A DNA stretch of 64,000 nt from Amphibacillus marinus (lineage in GTDB: Bacteria > Bacillota > Bacilli > Bacillales > Amphibacillaceae). A program made the position numbers and the translations under genes. Positions 16,133 to 24,776 of the stretch are shown here, piece after piece. Each line of letters begins with the position of its first letter. The first letter of the stretch is position 1. The stretch covers positions 124,001 through 188,000 of the forward strand of contig NZ_FODJ01000003.1 of NCBI RefSeq assembly GCF_900110345.1, written 5' to 3'. The notes beneath the pieces are model-generated. The model saw nothing but the letters and a program-made list of their open reading frames with translations. It had not been told where the DNA came from and made no database searches.

Positions 16133-18778
16133 ATGACCAAAAATAATAGAGTAGTACATGGTGTGTTGCATACACATTGGGATCGAGAATGGTATTTTAC
16201 TGATAATGAAGCAAGTGTTTTACTTGTTTATCATATGGATGAAGTTATCGAGGAATTAGAAAATGGCACAATCGACTATTATACCCTGGATGGCCAGATG
16301 AGTATTGTCGATGATTATTTACGCGTCTTCCCTGAAAAAAGAGCACAGTTAGCCGAGCTTGTAGCAAAGGGAAAGCTAATGATCGGTCCTTGGTATATTC
16401 AAGTAGATGAATTTTTAACCTCGGGTGAATCTTATCTTAGAAATTTAGAGTTAGGAATAAATATGGCCAATGATTTAGGCGGTTCGATGAATGTTGGTTA
16501 TTTGCCAGATTCATTTGGACAAAGTCAGGACATTCCAAAAATTTTGAATGGTTTTGGAATTGATTCATTTATCTTCTGGCGTGGACTTTATAATCCAGAT
16601 AAACCGAGAGAATTTTACTGGTCAGCTCCTGACGGTTCAAGGGTTTTATGCTCGAATATAGAAGAGGGATATTTTGAAGGAAGGGACATTGTCGAACATA
16701 GTGATGATGAGCAAGCCGGAGAAATTGTTAAGCGCAACTTAAAGCGGAGCCAAGGACAGCATACATTAATGCCATTTGGCTGGGATCAACGGCCTGTCTA
16801 TCGTGATTTAAAGGCTAAGCTTAATCATATTAATAAAACAAGTAATGCTTATGATATTATCGAGAGTACCTATGATCAATACTTTGATGCTTTAAAAAGT
16901 GAACAGTTGGATTTGGAAACACGTACTGGTGAGTTCATGTATGCAGTGGTTTCAAAGATTCACCGTTCAATTTATTCTTCACGCTATGACCTTAAGCAAT
17001 TAAATGATAACCTTGAACGGAAGCTAACCTATGTCTTAGAGCCGTTAATGACCATGCTAGCGGATAAAGGCATATCATATAAAAAGGAACTGCTTGATTA
17101 TATTTGGAAACTAGTTATTAATAACCAGGCTCATGACAGTCTTGGGGCATGTAATAGTGACAAAACAAATTTCAACATTTTTAGTAGAGGAAAGCAAGCG
17201 CTTGAGTTAACGCACTCAACCATTGATTATCTAATGAAAAAGTTTGTCATATCTGATCACAGCATTGCAGAGAATGAGCTTGTCATTGCGAATCCATTAC
17301 CATATTCAAGTCAGTCAAATATGACGCTTGAGGTGACGACGAAGTCAAAGAACTTTACGCTCTTTAATAGTCAAAATGAACAGTTAGCATTTGATGTGCT
17401 TGATCAAGTTGTTAAAAGTTCAGCCAATGTTACCCGAGATAAACATACAATACCTGAAGCGGATCGCTACTATATCACTAAGCTAGCAGTTGATTTCCAA
17501 ACAGCTCCCGTTAGCTTATCAAAATTAAAGGTAATCGAAGAGAATGGTCAACTGGTGCGGGTAATAGAGGCTACAAATGATACGGTAATTGAGAATGAAT
17601 ACTATGCGCTCTCATGTGACAATGGACAGTTTACCCTTCAGTTAAAGGAACAAGGTACGATAATTAAGGATTTCATTTCATTTATTGATGATGGCGATGA
17701 AGGCGATAATTATGATTACTCTCCAGCCTATCAAGATCAAGTATATCAGCTAGACCTTGTAGATGCAGAAGTGTCCTGTAAAAAAGGACGATTGGTTGAA
17801 GAAATGATTGTAGAAGGACAGTGGCTGCTACCACTTAACCTTGCTGACCGTGCGACTGACCAATGTACTACAGCATTGCCATTTAAATTAATCGTTCGCT
17901 TAAATCGTCATGATAAAAAGATAGATGTTAAAATTAACTTAACAAACACGGTTAAAGATCATCGCTTAAGATGTGTTCTTAATTCACAAATTGTATCAAC
18001 CCAAAGTCATGCAGGAACGCAATATGGACAAATTACAAGAGAAAATGTTGATCCATATTTAGCTGAGTGGCAAGCATTAAAATGGAGAGAAGAACCGACA
18101 TCACTTTACCCGCTCCTAAACTATGTGAATATTCATGATGAGAAACTAAGCTTGTCAGCATTTACAAAGGGATTAAAGGAGTATCAAGTAACAGGTGATC
18201 AATTTAATCAAATAGCATTGACATTATTTAGAAGCGTTGGCTATCTAGGACGTCCAGACTTAATAAGAAGACCTGGAGCTGCCTCAGGGACAAAGGACAA
18301 GTATATCGCAACACCAGATTCACAATTGCTTAAAGAATTAGAGTTCGAATTCGCCATTATGCTTGATAGTCAAAGCGGTTATACTAATATTTATCAAGAA
18401 TATTTAAGCTATGTTCAAGAGTTTCCTTACTATCAAAAGCAGCGCTTAAATAAATTCTTTAATCCGATTTCATATTTTATGATTAATGAAAACAAAGATA
18501 CGTTAGAATGGAATCATGAAGCATTATCATTTAAATTAAATGACAATCAATTGGTTTATAGCTCATTTAGGTTGGTTAACAATCAATACGAGTTACGTAT
18601 TTTCAACCCAACGCAATCGGCAATTTTTAATGAAGAAATAGAATTTAACAAGGCAATTAGCTATTGTGAAACTGATCTGAAGAATCAATTAAAGACGGAT
18701 TGGCTATCATCAACACGAAAGATTATTATCGACAAACTTAAACCAGGGGAAATCAAAACGTTTGTCATTCAGCGTTAA
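16133..18778 (+). CDS. mngB: GH38 alpha-mannosidase, mannosylglycerate hydrolase type
   Basis: 881 residues from the ATG at 16133 (ggaaaggacaag ahead), close to the 877 of E. coli MngB. The GH38 zinc region HTHWDREWYF is at 13-22 and the nucleophile is Asp126 in YLPDSFGQSQDIPK. No signal peptide, so it acts in the cytoplasm on the sugar brought in by the adjacent PTS. By analogy with MngB it would hydrolyse 2-O-(6-phospho-mannosyl)-glycerate to mannose 6-phosphate and glycerate. Other GH38 enzymes of Firmicutes act on alpha-mannosides, so the substrate is not certain. Confidence 0.85.
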   Translation: MTKNNRVVHGVLHTHWDREWYFTDNEASVLLVYHMDEVIEELENGTIDYYTLDGQMSIVDDYLRVFPEKRAQLAELVAKGKLMIGPWYIQVDEFLTSGESYLRNLELGINMANDLGGSMNVGYLPDSFGQSQDIPKILNGFGIDSFIFWRGLYNPDKPREFYWSAPDGSRVLCSNIEEGYFEGRDIVEHSDDEQAGEIVKRNLKRSQGQHTLMPFGWDQRPVYRDLKAKLNHINKTSNAYDIIESTYDQYFDALKSEQLDLETRTGEFMYAVVSKIHRSIYSSRYDLKQLNDNLERKLTYVLEPLMTMLADKGISYKKELLDYIWKLVINNQAHDSLGACNSDKTNFNIFSRGKQALELTHSTIDYLMKKFVISDHSIAENELVIANPLPYSSQSNMTLEVTTKSKNFTLFNSQNEQLAFDVLDQVVKSSANVTRDKHTIPEADRYYITKLAVDFQTAPVSLSKLKVIEENGQLVRVIEATNDTVIENEYYALSCDNGQFTLQLKEQGTIIKDFISFIDDGDEGDNYDYSPAYQDQVYQLDLVDAEVSCKKGRLVEEMIVEGQWLLPLNLADRATDQCTTALPFKLIVRLNRHDKKIDVKINLTNTVKDHRLRCVLNSQIVSTQSHAGTQYGQITRENVDPYLAEWQALKWREEPTSLYPLLNYVNIHDEKLSLSAFTKGLKEYQVTGDQFNQIALTLFRSVGYLGRPDLIRRPGAASGTKDKYIATPDSQLLKELEFEFAIMLDSQSGYTNIYQEYLSYVQEFPYYQKQRLNKFFNPISYFMINENKDTLEWNHEALSFKLNDNQLVYSSFRLVNNQYELRIFNPTQSAIFNEEIEFNKAISYCETDLKNQLKTDWLSSTRKIIIDKLKPGEIKTFVIQR

Positions 18779-18807
18779 ATTTATTGAACCTCAGGAGAGA
18801 TGACAAA

Positions 18808-20697
18808 GTGAAAGAAACTAGGCTAAAAAAAATTTTAGACAAGCTGTCTGAGACAAGTGGCTTTATTACATCGACTGAGCTAGCAAATCATTTTAATTTA
18901 AGTAAGAAAACCATTTCGAGAGATATTCGAGAGCTTAATACTTTATTAAACAAAAACGGTGCTAAAATTAATGCTAAGCCTTCATTGGGCAATAAATTTG
19001 AGGTAACTGACAGTAAACTATTTGAAGAATTTATTAGAACGGAATGGTATAAACATGCGTTTGAGCATGATGATCGCAACAATCCACAATATCGGAGAGA
19101 GTATATCCTATCTGAATTGCTTATTAACAAGGTGTATGTTAAAGCTGAAGATTTTATGGACCAACTAGTAATTAGTCGATCTACATTTAACATGGACTTA
19201 ACGAGAGCAAAGGATTTTTTAACTAAGTTTCAACTCGAGATTAAAAGCCGCCCTCATTATGGTTTGTATGTTGAGGGGGAAGAAACCAATTTTAGGAAGG
19301 CTATTTTGAAGCTATTAAATCATTCTTTAGCTGATCAACAGACAGAAGGGGTTATGGAAGATATAAAAGGGGTTCTGTACAGTGAAATTAAAAAGCACAA
19401 TTATGTGACAACCCTCTACTCTTTAAATGATCTTGTTTCTCATGTTTATGTAAGTGTACTCAGAATAAATAAAGGACTAGAGCTGCGAAGTGATCATACC
19501 TCGTTTGACAAGTCAATTGCTAACAGTTCTGAGTTCCACGTTGCAGTAGCAATAGCGCAAAGGTTGGAGCGTCACCTAAGTATATCAATGAATATGAATG
19601 AAAAACTTAATTTAACGATGCTGCTTATCAGCAGAATTACACCACTTAATAGTCATGATGCGTATATTATCCCGAACAATATAAATGATTTACTGGAGCG
19701 TATTGTAGCAGCAATAGATGAAGAATTTAACATTAGCTTACAGAATGATTTAGACTTTCGTATTTCTTTAGGGTTGCATCTGAAAAACATGGGAAACAGA
19801 TTAAAGTATAATCTTATTCTGAAGAATCCAATTTTAGAGCAAGTTAAATCAGATATTCTGCCGTTTCAAATTGCAACGTTTATCTCTTCATTAATAGGTT
19901 GTGAGTTTACTACTGAAATTACAGAGGATGAAATTGGCTATATTGCCTTGCATATTAACTCAGCATTAATAAAAAAAGATAAATTAAAGAAGAAGAAGGA
20001 TATTCTTATTGTTTGTGCGACTGGCAAATCAACAGCGATCTTGCTAAAGAATAAATTTGAAAATGAATTCTTAGCTTATATTAATACGTTGCAAACCCTT
20101 GATGCACTTGAATTAGAGCGGATTGATTTAACAAAATTTGATTTAATTGCTACTACAGTAAAGCTAAATATTACTACCAATGTTCCCATCATTGAAATTA
20201 GCACATTTTTAAGTGGAAATGATGTTGAATCGATTCGAAATCGCCTGAAGAGCAAGGAAGAAATCAATTATTTAAAGACATTCTTTTCAAAGGATCTTTT
20301 TTTTGTTCATCCTGAAGGTCAAACGGCAACAGAGATACTTGACTACTTAAGTGGTGAAATTGCAAATAAGTTTGCCGTCTCGAAGCAGCATTACTTTGAA
20401 GAACTAATGAAGCGAGAAGCTTTGTCGTCTACAGCATTTGACAATCTAATTGCCATTCCACACCCTTTAAATAAAGTAGTTGATGATTCCTTTGTGGCTG
20501 TTGCACTGTTACGAGAGCCGATAAAATGGGGACAAAAAATGGTTTCCATTGTTCTTTTAATGAATGTAGACCCAACAAAGGGAAACAAATCTGATTTCTT
20601 ATATCAAACGATAACCGACCTATTATCAGATCGTCTGAAAATTAGTTTTGTGCAAAAAGCGCAAAGCTATGATGATTTTGTTTCAAAGCTTGTCTAA
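18808..20697 (+). CDS. PRD-containing transcriptional regulator with EIIB- and EIIA-like domains
   Basis: 629 residues from GTG 18808 (caggagagatgacaaa ahead). An N-terminal HTH_11-type domain (LADHF-like turn ELANHFNLSKKTISRDIREL) is followed by two PRD modules at about 180-390, an EIIB-like part with DILIVCATGKST, and a fructose-type EIIA part with IAIPHPLNK. The layout is that of MtlR/LicR-type activators. Phosphorylation of the PRD histidines and the EII residues by the PTS should set activity. It starts 29 bp after the mannosidase gene and most likely activates this operon. Confidence 0.85.
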   Translation: MKETRLKKILDKLSETSGFITSTELANHFNLSKKTISRDIRELNTLLNKNGAKINAKPSLGNKFEVTDSKLFEEFIRTEWYKHAFEHDDRNNPQYRREYILSELLINKVYVKAEDFMDQLVISRSTFNMDLTRAKDFLTKFQLEIKSRPHYGLYVEGEETNFRKAILKLLNHSLADQQTEGVMEDIKGVLYSEIKKHNYVTTLYSLNDLVSHVYVSVLRINKGLELRSDHTSFDKSIANSSEFHVAVAIAQRLERHLSISMNMNEKLNLTMLLISRITPLNSHDAYIIPNNINDLLERIVAAIDEEFNISLQNDLDFRISLGLHLKNMGNRLKYNLILKNPILEQVKSDILPFQIATFISSLIGCEFTTEITEDEIGYIALHINSALIKKDKLKKKKDILIVCATGKSTAILLKNKFENEFLAYINTLQTLDALELERIDLTKFDLIATTVKLNITTNVPIIEISTFLSGNDVESIRNRLKSKEEINYLKTFFSKDLFFVHPEGQTATEILDYLSGEIANKFAVSKQHYFEELMKREALSSTAFDNLIAIPHPLNKVVDDSFVAVALLREPIKWGQKMVSIVLLMNVDPTKGNKSDFLYQTITDLLSDRLKISFVQKAQSYDDFVSKLV

Positions 20698-20713
20698 GCA
20701 TTTGGGGGCTTAA

Positions 20714-20776
20714 CGAACCGTTGAGGAATAGTTGACTTGTACTGTGTACTTAATCGGCTATTTTTCTAACGGTTCG
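20714..20776 (+). terminator. possible terminator of the mannoside operon
   Basis: cgaaccgtt (20714-20722) pairs with aacggttcg (20768-20776), a perfect 9-bp stem with a 45-base loop that ends in tttttct. It begins 17 bp after the regulator stop codon. The long loop makes the function uncertain. Confidence 0.4.
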
Positions 20777-20859
20777 CTTGCTTTACCGTAGATTAACTGA
20801 CTGCAAGCCCTCATTACAAGCACACGAGGACCATTTAAGTACGCTCAGTGGAGACTAAT

Positions 20860-20998
20860 AACCAGTCAGTAAAGACGGTTTGTTTAGAGCTGTTCTTTGG
20901 AAGGTCGCACTTTGGTCATGCCTTTAGCTGTATGACGGTAGTGCTAACAAACAGTGGGCGGTAAAGTAAAACCCCCACTAATTGAAAATTCATTTTAT
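20860..20998 (+). repeat. dispersed intergenic repeat, copy R4
   Basis: It has the left block (accagtcagtaaagacggtt), a long internal part with tgttctttgg and tttggtcatg, and the right block (cccccactaattgaaaattc attttat). The internal part shares tgttctttg with R5. It is the longest copy seen, about 139 bp. Confidence 0.55.
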
Positions 20999-21032
20999 AA
21001 TAGTAACTAAAACGGACTTGGAGGAAGTATAT

Positions 21033-22073
21033 ATGCAAATGAGTTTTAGATGGTACGGAGAGGAAGACCCAGTTTCATTAGACTATATTCGACAAATACC
21101 AAATATGAAGGGGATTGTCTCCGCAATTTATGATATTCCAGTTGGTGAGTCATGGCCGTTAGAAAAGATTCTAGAATTAAAGCAAACGATAGCGAAACAC
21201 GATCTAGAACTAGCCGTTATTGAGAGTGTGCCTGTTCATGAAGATATTAAACTAGGTAAATCAACGCGAACAAAATATATTGAAAATTACAAAACGACAC
21301 TTATTAACTTAGGGGAAGCGGGCATACCGGTTGTTTGTTATAACTTCATGCCTGTATTTGATTGGACACGATCTGATTTGTCCTATGCATTAGACGACGG
21401 CTCAAGAACATTAATCTTTGATGAAGAAGCGGTTAGCAAGATGGATCCTCGAACGTTATCCCTTCCAGGCTGGGATGAGAGCTACACAAAAGAAGAAATG
21501 AAGCATTTGTTAGATGACTATAAGAAAATAGATGAAGAGCAATTATGGGAGAACCTGTCTTTCTTTATTAAAGAAATTCTTCCCGTAGCGGAAAAAGCAA
21601 AGGTGAAGATGGCGATGCATCCCGATGACCCCCCATATAGTATTTTTGGATTGCCAAGAATTATTACGGATAAACAAGCGTTAAATCGTTTAGTCAACCT
21701 ATACGACAGTCCGTATAATGGCGTAACCTTGTGTGTGGGTTCATTTGCTTCCGATCCTAAAAATGATGCAGTGGAAATCCTAATTGAAATGCTTGAGAAA
21801 GGGCGTGTGAATTTTATGCACACGCGAAATGTGAAGTTGGTAGGAGGGAAATCATTTCAAGAGTCAGCTCATTTATCGCAAGCAGGCTCAATTGATATGT
21901 ATCAGGTGATTAAAGCACTTGTTAATCATAACTATACAGGACCACTTCGCCCTGACCACGGTCGAATGATTTGGGGAGAAGAAGGAAAACCAGGATATGG
22001 GTTGTATGACCGTGCTCTCGGTGCAACTTACTTCAATGGTTTATATGAAGCTTGTTTAAAGGCAAACGGATAG
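21033..22073 (+). CDS. uxuA: mannonate dehydratase
   Basis: 346 residues from the ATG at 21033, chosen for ggaggaagtatat just upstream; the longer frame would run into repeat R4. MQMSFRWYGEEDPVSLDYIRQIP, the YNFMPVFDWTRSDL block and MAMHPDDPP are typical of UxuA. It dehydrates D-mannonate to 2-keto-3-deoxygluconate in hexuronate breakdown. It stands alone, without uxaC or uxuB. A candidate KDG kinase (48341) is 26 kb away. Confidence 0.95.
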   Translation: MQMSFRWYGEEDPVSLDYIRQIPNMKGIVSAIYDIPVGESWPLEKILELKQTIAKHDLELAVIESVPVHEDIKLGKSTRTKYIENYKTTLINLGEAGIPVVCYNFMPVFDWTRSDLSYALDDGSRTLIFDEEAVSKMDPRTLSLPGWDESYTKEEMKHLLDDYKKIDEEQLWENLSFFIKEILPVAEKAKVKMAMHPDDPPYSIFGLPRIITDKQALNRLVNLYDSPYNGVTLCVGSFASDPKNDAVEILIEMLEKGRVNFMHTRNVKLVGGKSFQESAHLSQAGSIDMYQVIKALVNHNYTGPLRPDHGRMIWGEEGKPGYGLYDRALGATYFNGLYEACLKANG

Positions 22074-22087
22074 GTAACGAAAAGTAG

Positions 22088-22135
22088 CTCATAACAGCTT
22101 AATGGCATATATATGCCATTAAGCTGTTATGAGCA
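22088..22135. repeat. 48-bp perfect palindrome after uxuA
   Basis: The 24-bp halves (gctcataacagcttaatggc atat and complement) are exact reverse complements without a loop. It begins 15 bp after the uxuA stop. An A-run, not a T-run, follows on the plus strand, so on the minus strand it is preceded by T's. This is the same unusual architecture as at 2875-2924. It probably ends transcription, but other roles are open. Confidence 0.7.
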
Positions 22136-22295
22136 AAAAACTATCTGAACTTACCTTGAGGAACACGGTAATCAGCTTGGTAAAAGAAATTAATTTGATC
22201 ATCCTGTTAAAACGGGTACGCCTTATTTGTATCTGCTTAGTAGAGGTTATTTTACAAGTAACATACCAAGTTGAAACTGGATGATAAACGGACAA

Positions 22296-22646
22296 TTAAA
22301 GTAGCTTTGCAACACTTGTAATGTCTGCAACTTTTAGATATAATCTAATCTTTTTCTTTTTCTTTGTTGTTTCTAATTCAACCCAATCATCATCTACCGC
22401 AATTACTTTGGCATTAATATCTGTGTCAGCAGAGATATAAATGAGCTGGTTACTCATAATTCTACAAGATAATCCACGAGCTTCGTTTAGTTGCTTGCGA
22501 ATCGCTATCCGCTCTTCTTGATGTTCGATTTGCTCTTTCTCTTTTTCGTGCTGGTAATGTGGGTTTTTGCTTTTAAAAAGTTCAATGACATCATCAAGTT
22601 TAGCAAATAGCATAAGTGCAACAATTAATACCAAGAGCCACCACAT
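22296..22646 (-). CDS. single-pass membrane protein paired with XRE regulator
   Basis: 116 residues from the ATG at 22646 (gaggaggaggactaat ahead); its start lies 2 bp past the XRE stop, so the two are cotranscribed. One N-terminal TM segment (WWLLVLIVALMLFAKL) is followed by a charged coiled-coil-like stretch (KEKEQIEHQEERIAIRKQL) and a C-terminal domain with strands (VIAVDDDWVELETT KKKKKIRLYLKVADI). The end looks like a small beta domain. Function unknown; it could anchor or signal to the regulator encoded upstream. Confidence 0.6.
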   Translation of the reverse strand: MWWLLVLIVALMLFAKLDDVIELFKSKNPHYQHEKEKEQIEHQEERIAIRKQLNEARGLSCRIMSNQLIYISADTDINAKVIAVDDDWVELETTKKKKKIRLYLKVADITSVAKLL

Positions 22647-22647
22647 A

Positions 22648-23091
22648 TTAGTCCTCCTCCTCAATTTCAAATCCAATAATATCTTTTACAAAGAGTAGCT
22701 TTTCAATCATCTGTTTATTCTCCTGCATAATGATTCTTATACTACTAGGCTGTACCTCAATAATCTCACAATGCTTAAGCGCTGTTTTAAAAAGGAAAAT
22801 ATCAGCATCGCTTTCCGGATTTAAATAGATGGTTGCTTTTCTATGTATTAGCGTCGATAGAACTTCAGACTTCTGCTTAGCCTGTTCGGTTACCCCAACC
22901 AACTCATTCATTGAAATGCCGTACAAATTTGCCAACTCTATTGCTTTATTAATGGTAGGTTGCGCAGTCCCGGTCTCCCAATTTGAAATGGTTTGTCGAG
23001 ACACATTTAATTTATTGGCAATTTCTTCTTGGGTAAAGCCGCCTTTCTTTCTAAATTCATATATTCTTTCCTCAAACTTCACAATCTTCAC
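22648..23091 (-). CDS. XRE-family transcriptional regulator
   Basis: 147 residues. The N-terminal HTH is plain: FRKKGGFTQEEIANKLNVSR QTISNWETGTAQPT, residues about 13-46. The C-terminal part (about 70-147) has no recognised domain, but ends with an acidic EIEEED. The complement carries ctaggaggtgaagattgtg before the start, a strong ribosome site. Likely regulates its own two-gene operon. The target and signal are unknown. Confidence 0.8.
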   Translation of the reverse strand: MKIVKFEERIYEFRKKGGFTQEEIANKLNVSRQTISNWETGTAQPTINKAIELANLYGISMNELVGVTEQAKQKSEVLSTLIHRKATIYLNPESDADIFLFKTALKHCEIIEVQPSSIRIIMQENKQMIEKLLFVKDIIGFEIEEED

Positions 23092-23256
23092 CTCCTAGAG
23101 AAATTGTATTAAAGAAGTTACATAGATACTAGCAAATGTTCTTATCAATTGCGCAAAAAAACTTAACATCTCAGATTTCCCCTGACTTTAGCCCACTTTA
23201 TTATCTCATTAGTGTTTAAGATTCTCTTTGCAATTCATTATAATTTGATGTAACTA

Positions 23257-23300
23257 AAAAAGTCACGTGCCCAATTTCTTTCTTGAACGCGTGACCTTTT
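23257..23300 (-). terminator. intrinsic terminator of the fuc operon
   Basis: On the minus strand, aaaaggtcacgcg pairs with a downstream gcacgtgactttttt, ending in a T-run at 23257-23262. It lies right after the fucR stop at 23302 and ends the leftward fucK-fucI-fucA-fucR unit. Confidence 0.65.
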
Positions 23301-23301
23301 A

Positions 23302-24063
23302 TTAGTATAAGAATTCTAGACTGGCCTTTTTCGCTACCTCAAGATAATCTTGAGTGGGCTGATGATCAGTAATTACACTTTCAAAAGAAGACCAATCAGA
23401 GAATTTATAGGCATGGCTTTTTCCGAACTTGGTATAATCAACAAGTAATAAGCTTTGTTTAGCTAAGTTCATTACTTTTTTCTTGAATAAGGCTTGGGCA
23501 AAGTTAGCCTCATAAATACCGGTTAAGTCAATTCCCGTGGAACTTAAAATACATAAGTCAATGTGGAATAGCTCAAGAAAGGAATTACCATAATCGCCGA
23601 CTACGCTTTCAGCATCCTTGATTGCTTCTCCGCCAATCATATATATTTTCGTGTCTTGTTGACAAACTTGTAATAGCTCATAAGCGATCTGTAAGCCATT
23701 CGTAATGATAACACTGTTCGGTAGCTTCGCTAAATACGGGACAAGGGACTTGGCTGTTGAGCTCGAATCAATGAATAAGCTCATGCCAGGACCAATGAAT
23801 GTACTTGCGATTTCAGCTATGTATTCTTTTTCCCGAATCATAACATGCTCACGATAACGTGTAGAGATAACATGGTTCTTCTCAACTTCTAATACAACGC
23901 CGCCCCTGTATCTACGAATTAAGCCTTCTTTTTCTAATAACAATAATTCCCGTCTAAGCGTAGAAAGGGAACAGAATAGTTCTTTTTGCAGATCACTATT
24001 TTCCATTTTTTTATGCTTCTTTAATAAGGATAAAATTTGATCTTTTCTCAATTCATTGACCAC
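23302..24063 (-). CDS. fucR: DeoR-family regulator of the fucose operon
   Basis: 253 residues from the GTG at 24063, supported by gggaggggacaga; a longer frame exists but would bury that ribosome site. N-terminal DeoR HTH: DQILSLLKKHKKMENSDLQK... TLRRELLLLEKEGLIRRYRG GVVL. The sugar-phosphate-sensing DeoRC domain follows (ISTRYREH, SLFIDSSSTAKSLVPYL, ITNGLQIAYELL, IYMIGGEA). It sits 55 bp after fucA. By analogy with E. coli FucR it may sense fuculose 1-phosphate, but that protein is an activator, so the direction of control here is open. Confidence 0.8.
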   Translation of the reverse strand: MVNELRKDQILSLLKKHKKMENSDLQKELFCSLSTLRRELLLLEKEGLIRRYRGGVVLEVEKNHVISTRYREHVMIREKEYIAEIASTFIGPGMSLFIDSSSTAKSLVPYLAKLPNSVIITNGLQIAYELLQVCQQDTKIYMIGGEAIKDAESVVGDYGNSFLELFHIDLCILSSTGIDLTGIYEANFAQALFKKKVMNLAKQSLLLVDYTKFGKSHAYKFSDWSSFESVITDHQPTQDYLEVAKKASLEFLY

Positions 24064-24117
24064 TCTGTCCCCTCCCGCAATAAACACTAGCTTTTATTCA
24101 TTTTAGCACATTTCTAT

Positions 24118-24756
24118 TTATTGTTGTCCATATGTTTTAAAGCGTTCGGCCATGTTAGCCATTTCAATATCTGACATAACAGTTGGCGTTCCTGCGCTAG
24201 AGGCAATGAGGTGAACTTTGGAACAGTACTCCAGTTCTTCTAACACTGTATAAGCTTCAAGCATTGTTCTTCCACCAGTTAGCACGCCGTGATTTGCTAG
24301 AAGCACGGCTTTTCGATCCTTCATCGCCTCATATGCGTTGACAGACAGTTCTTCAGTTCCGAACGAGGCATAGTCTGCACAGCGGACATTCTTTCCAGCC
24401 ACTGCAATCATATAATGTGAAGCTGGTAAGGGTTGTCTTAATACAGCAAGGGCGGTGGAATACATGGTATGTGCATGGATGATGTAATCTAAATCAGTCC
24501 GTTTTTCATACATAATCCCATGCATGCGCCACTCACTAGAAGGTCGCCTTGCTCCTTCTTGAATTTCACCCGTACAACTCATAACGACAATGTCATCTGC
24601 AGTGATCTCATCAAATGGGATTCCAGATGGAGTAATGAGCATCACTTGCTGTTCGCGGATAAAGGTACTTAAATTTCCTCCTGTTCCAAGGGTGTAATTA
24701 TTGTCAATTAATTTATTTCCATATTCGATAAGCTGCTGTTTTTGTAAAGCGTACAT
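24118..24756 (-). CDS. fucA: L-fuculose-1-phosphate aldolase
   Basis: 212 residues. Class II aldolase family. GTGGNLSTFIREQ at about 20-32 matches the substrate-phosphate region, the zinc site reads IIHAHTMYSTALAVL, and LLANHGVLTGG follows later. It splits L-fuculose 1-phosphate into dihydroxyacetone phosphate and L-lactaldehyde. It lies 20 bp downstream of fucI in the same operon. Confidence 0.9.
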   Translation of the reverse strand: MYALQKQQLIEYGNKLIDNNYTLGTGGNLSTFIREQQVMLITPSGIPFDEITADDIVVMSCTGEIQEGARRPSSEWRMHGIMYEKRTDLDYIIHAHTMYSTALAVLRQPLPASHYMIAVAGKNVRCADYASFGTEELSVNAYEAMKDRKAVLLANHGVLTGGRTMLEAYTVLEELEYCSKVHLIASSAGTPTVMSDIEMANMAERFKTYGQQ

Positions 24757-24776
24757 CTTTTACCTTCTTTCATGAG

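Larger units (their letters stand above)
20698..21032. other. intergenic region with hairpin, repeat R4 and the uxuA leader
   Basis: No gene. It holds an inverted repeat at 20714-20776, a second dispersed motif (gattaactgactgcaagccct near 20792, also seen as gattaactgactgtaagacct near 5498), and repeat copy R4. R4 ends 34 bp before the mannonate dehydratase start, so that gene is expressed through or from within the repeat. Confidence 0.5.
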
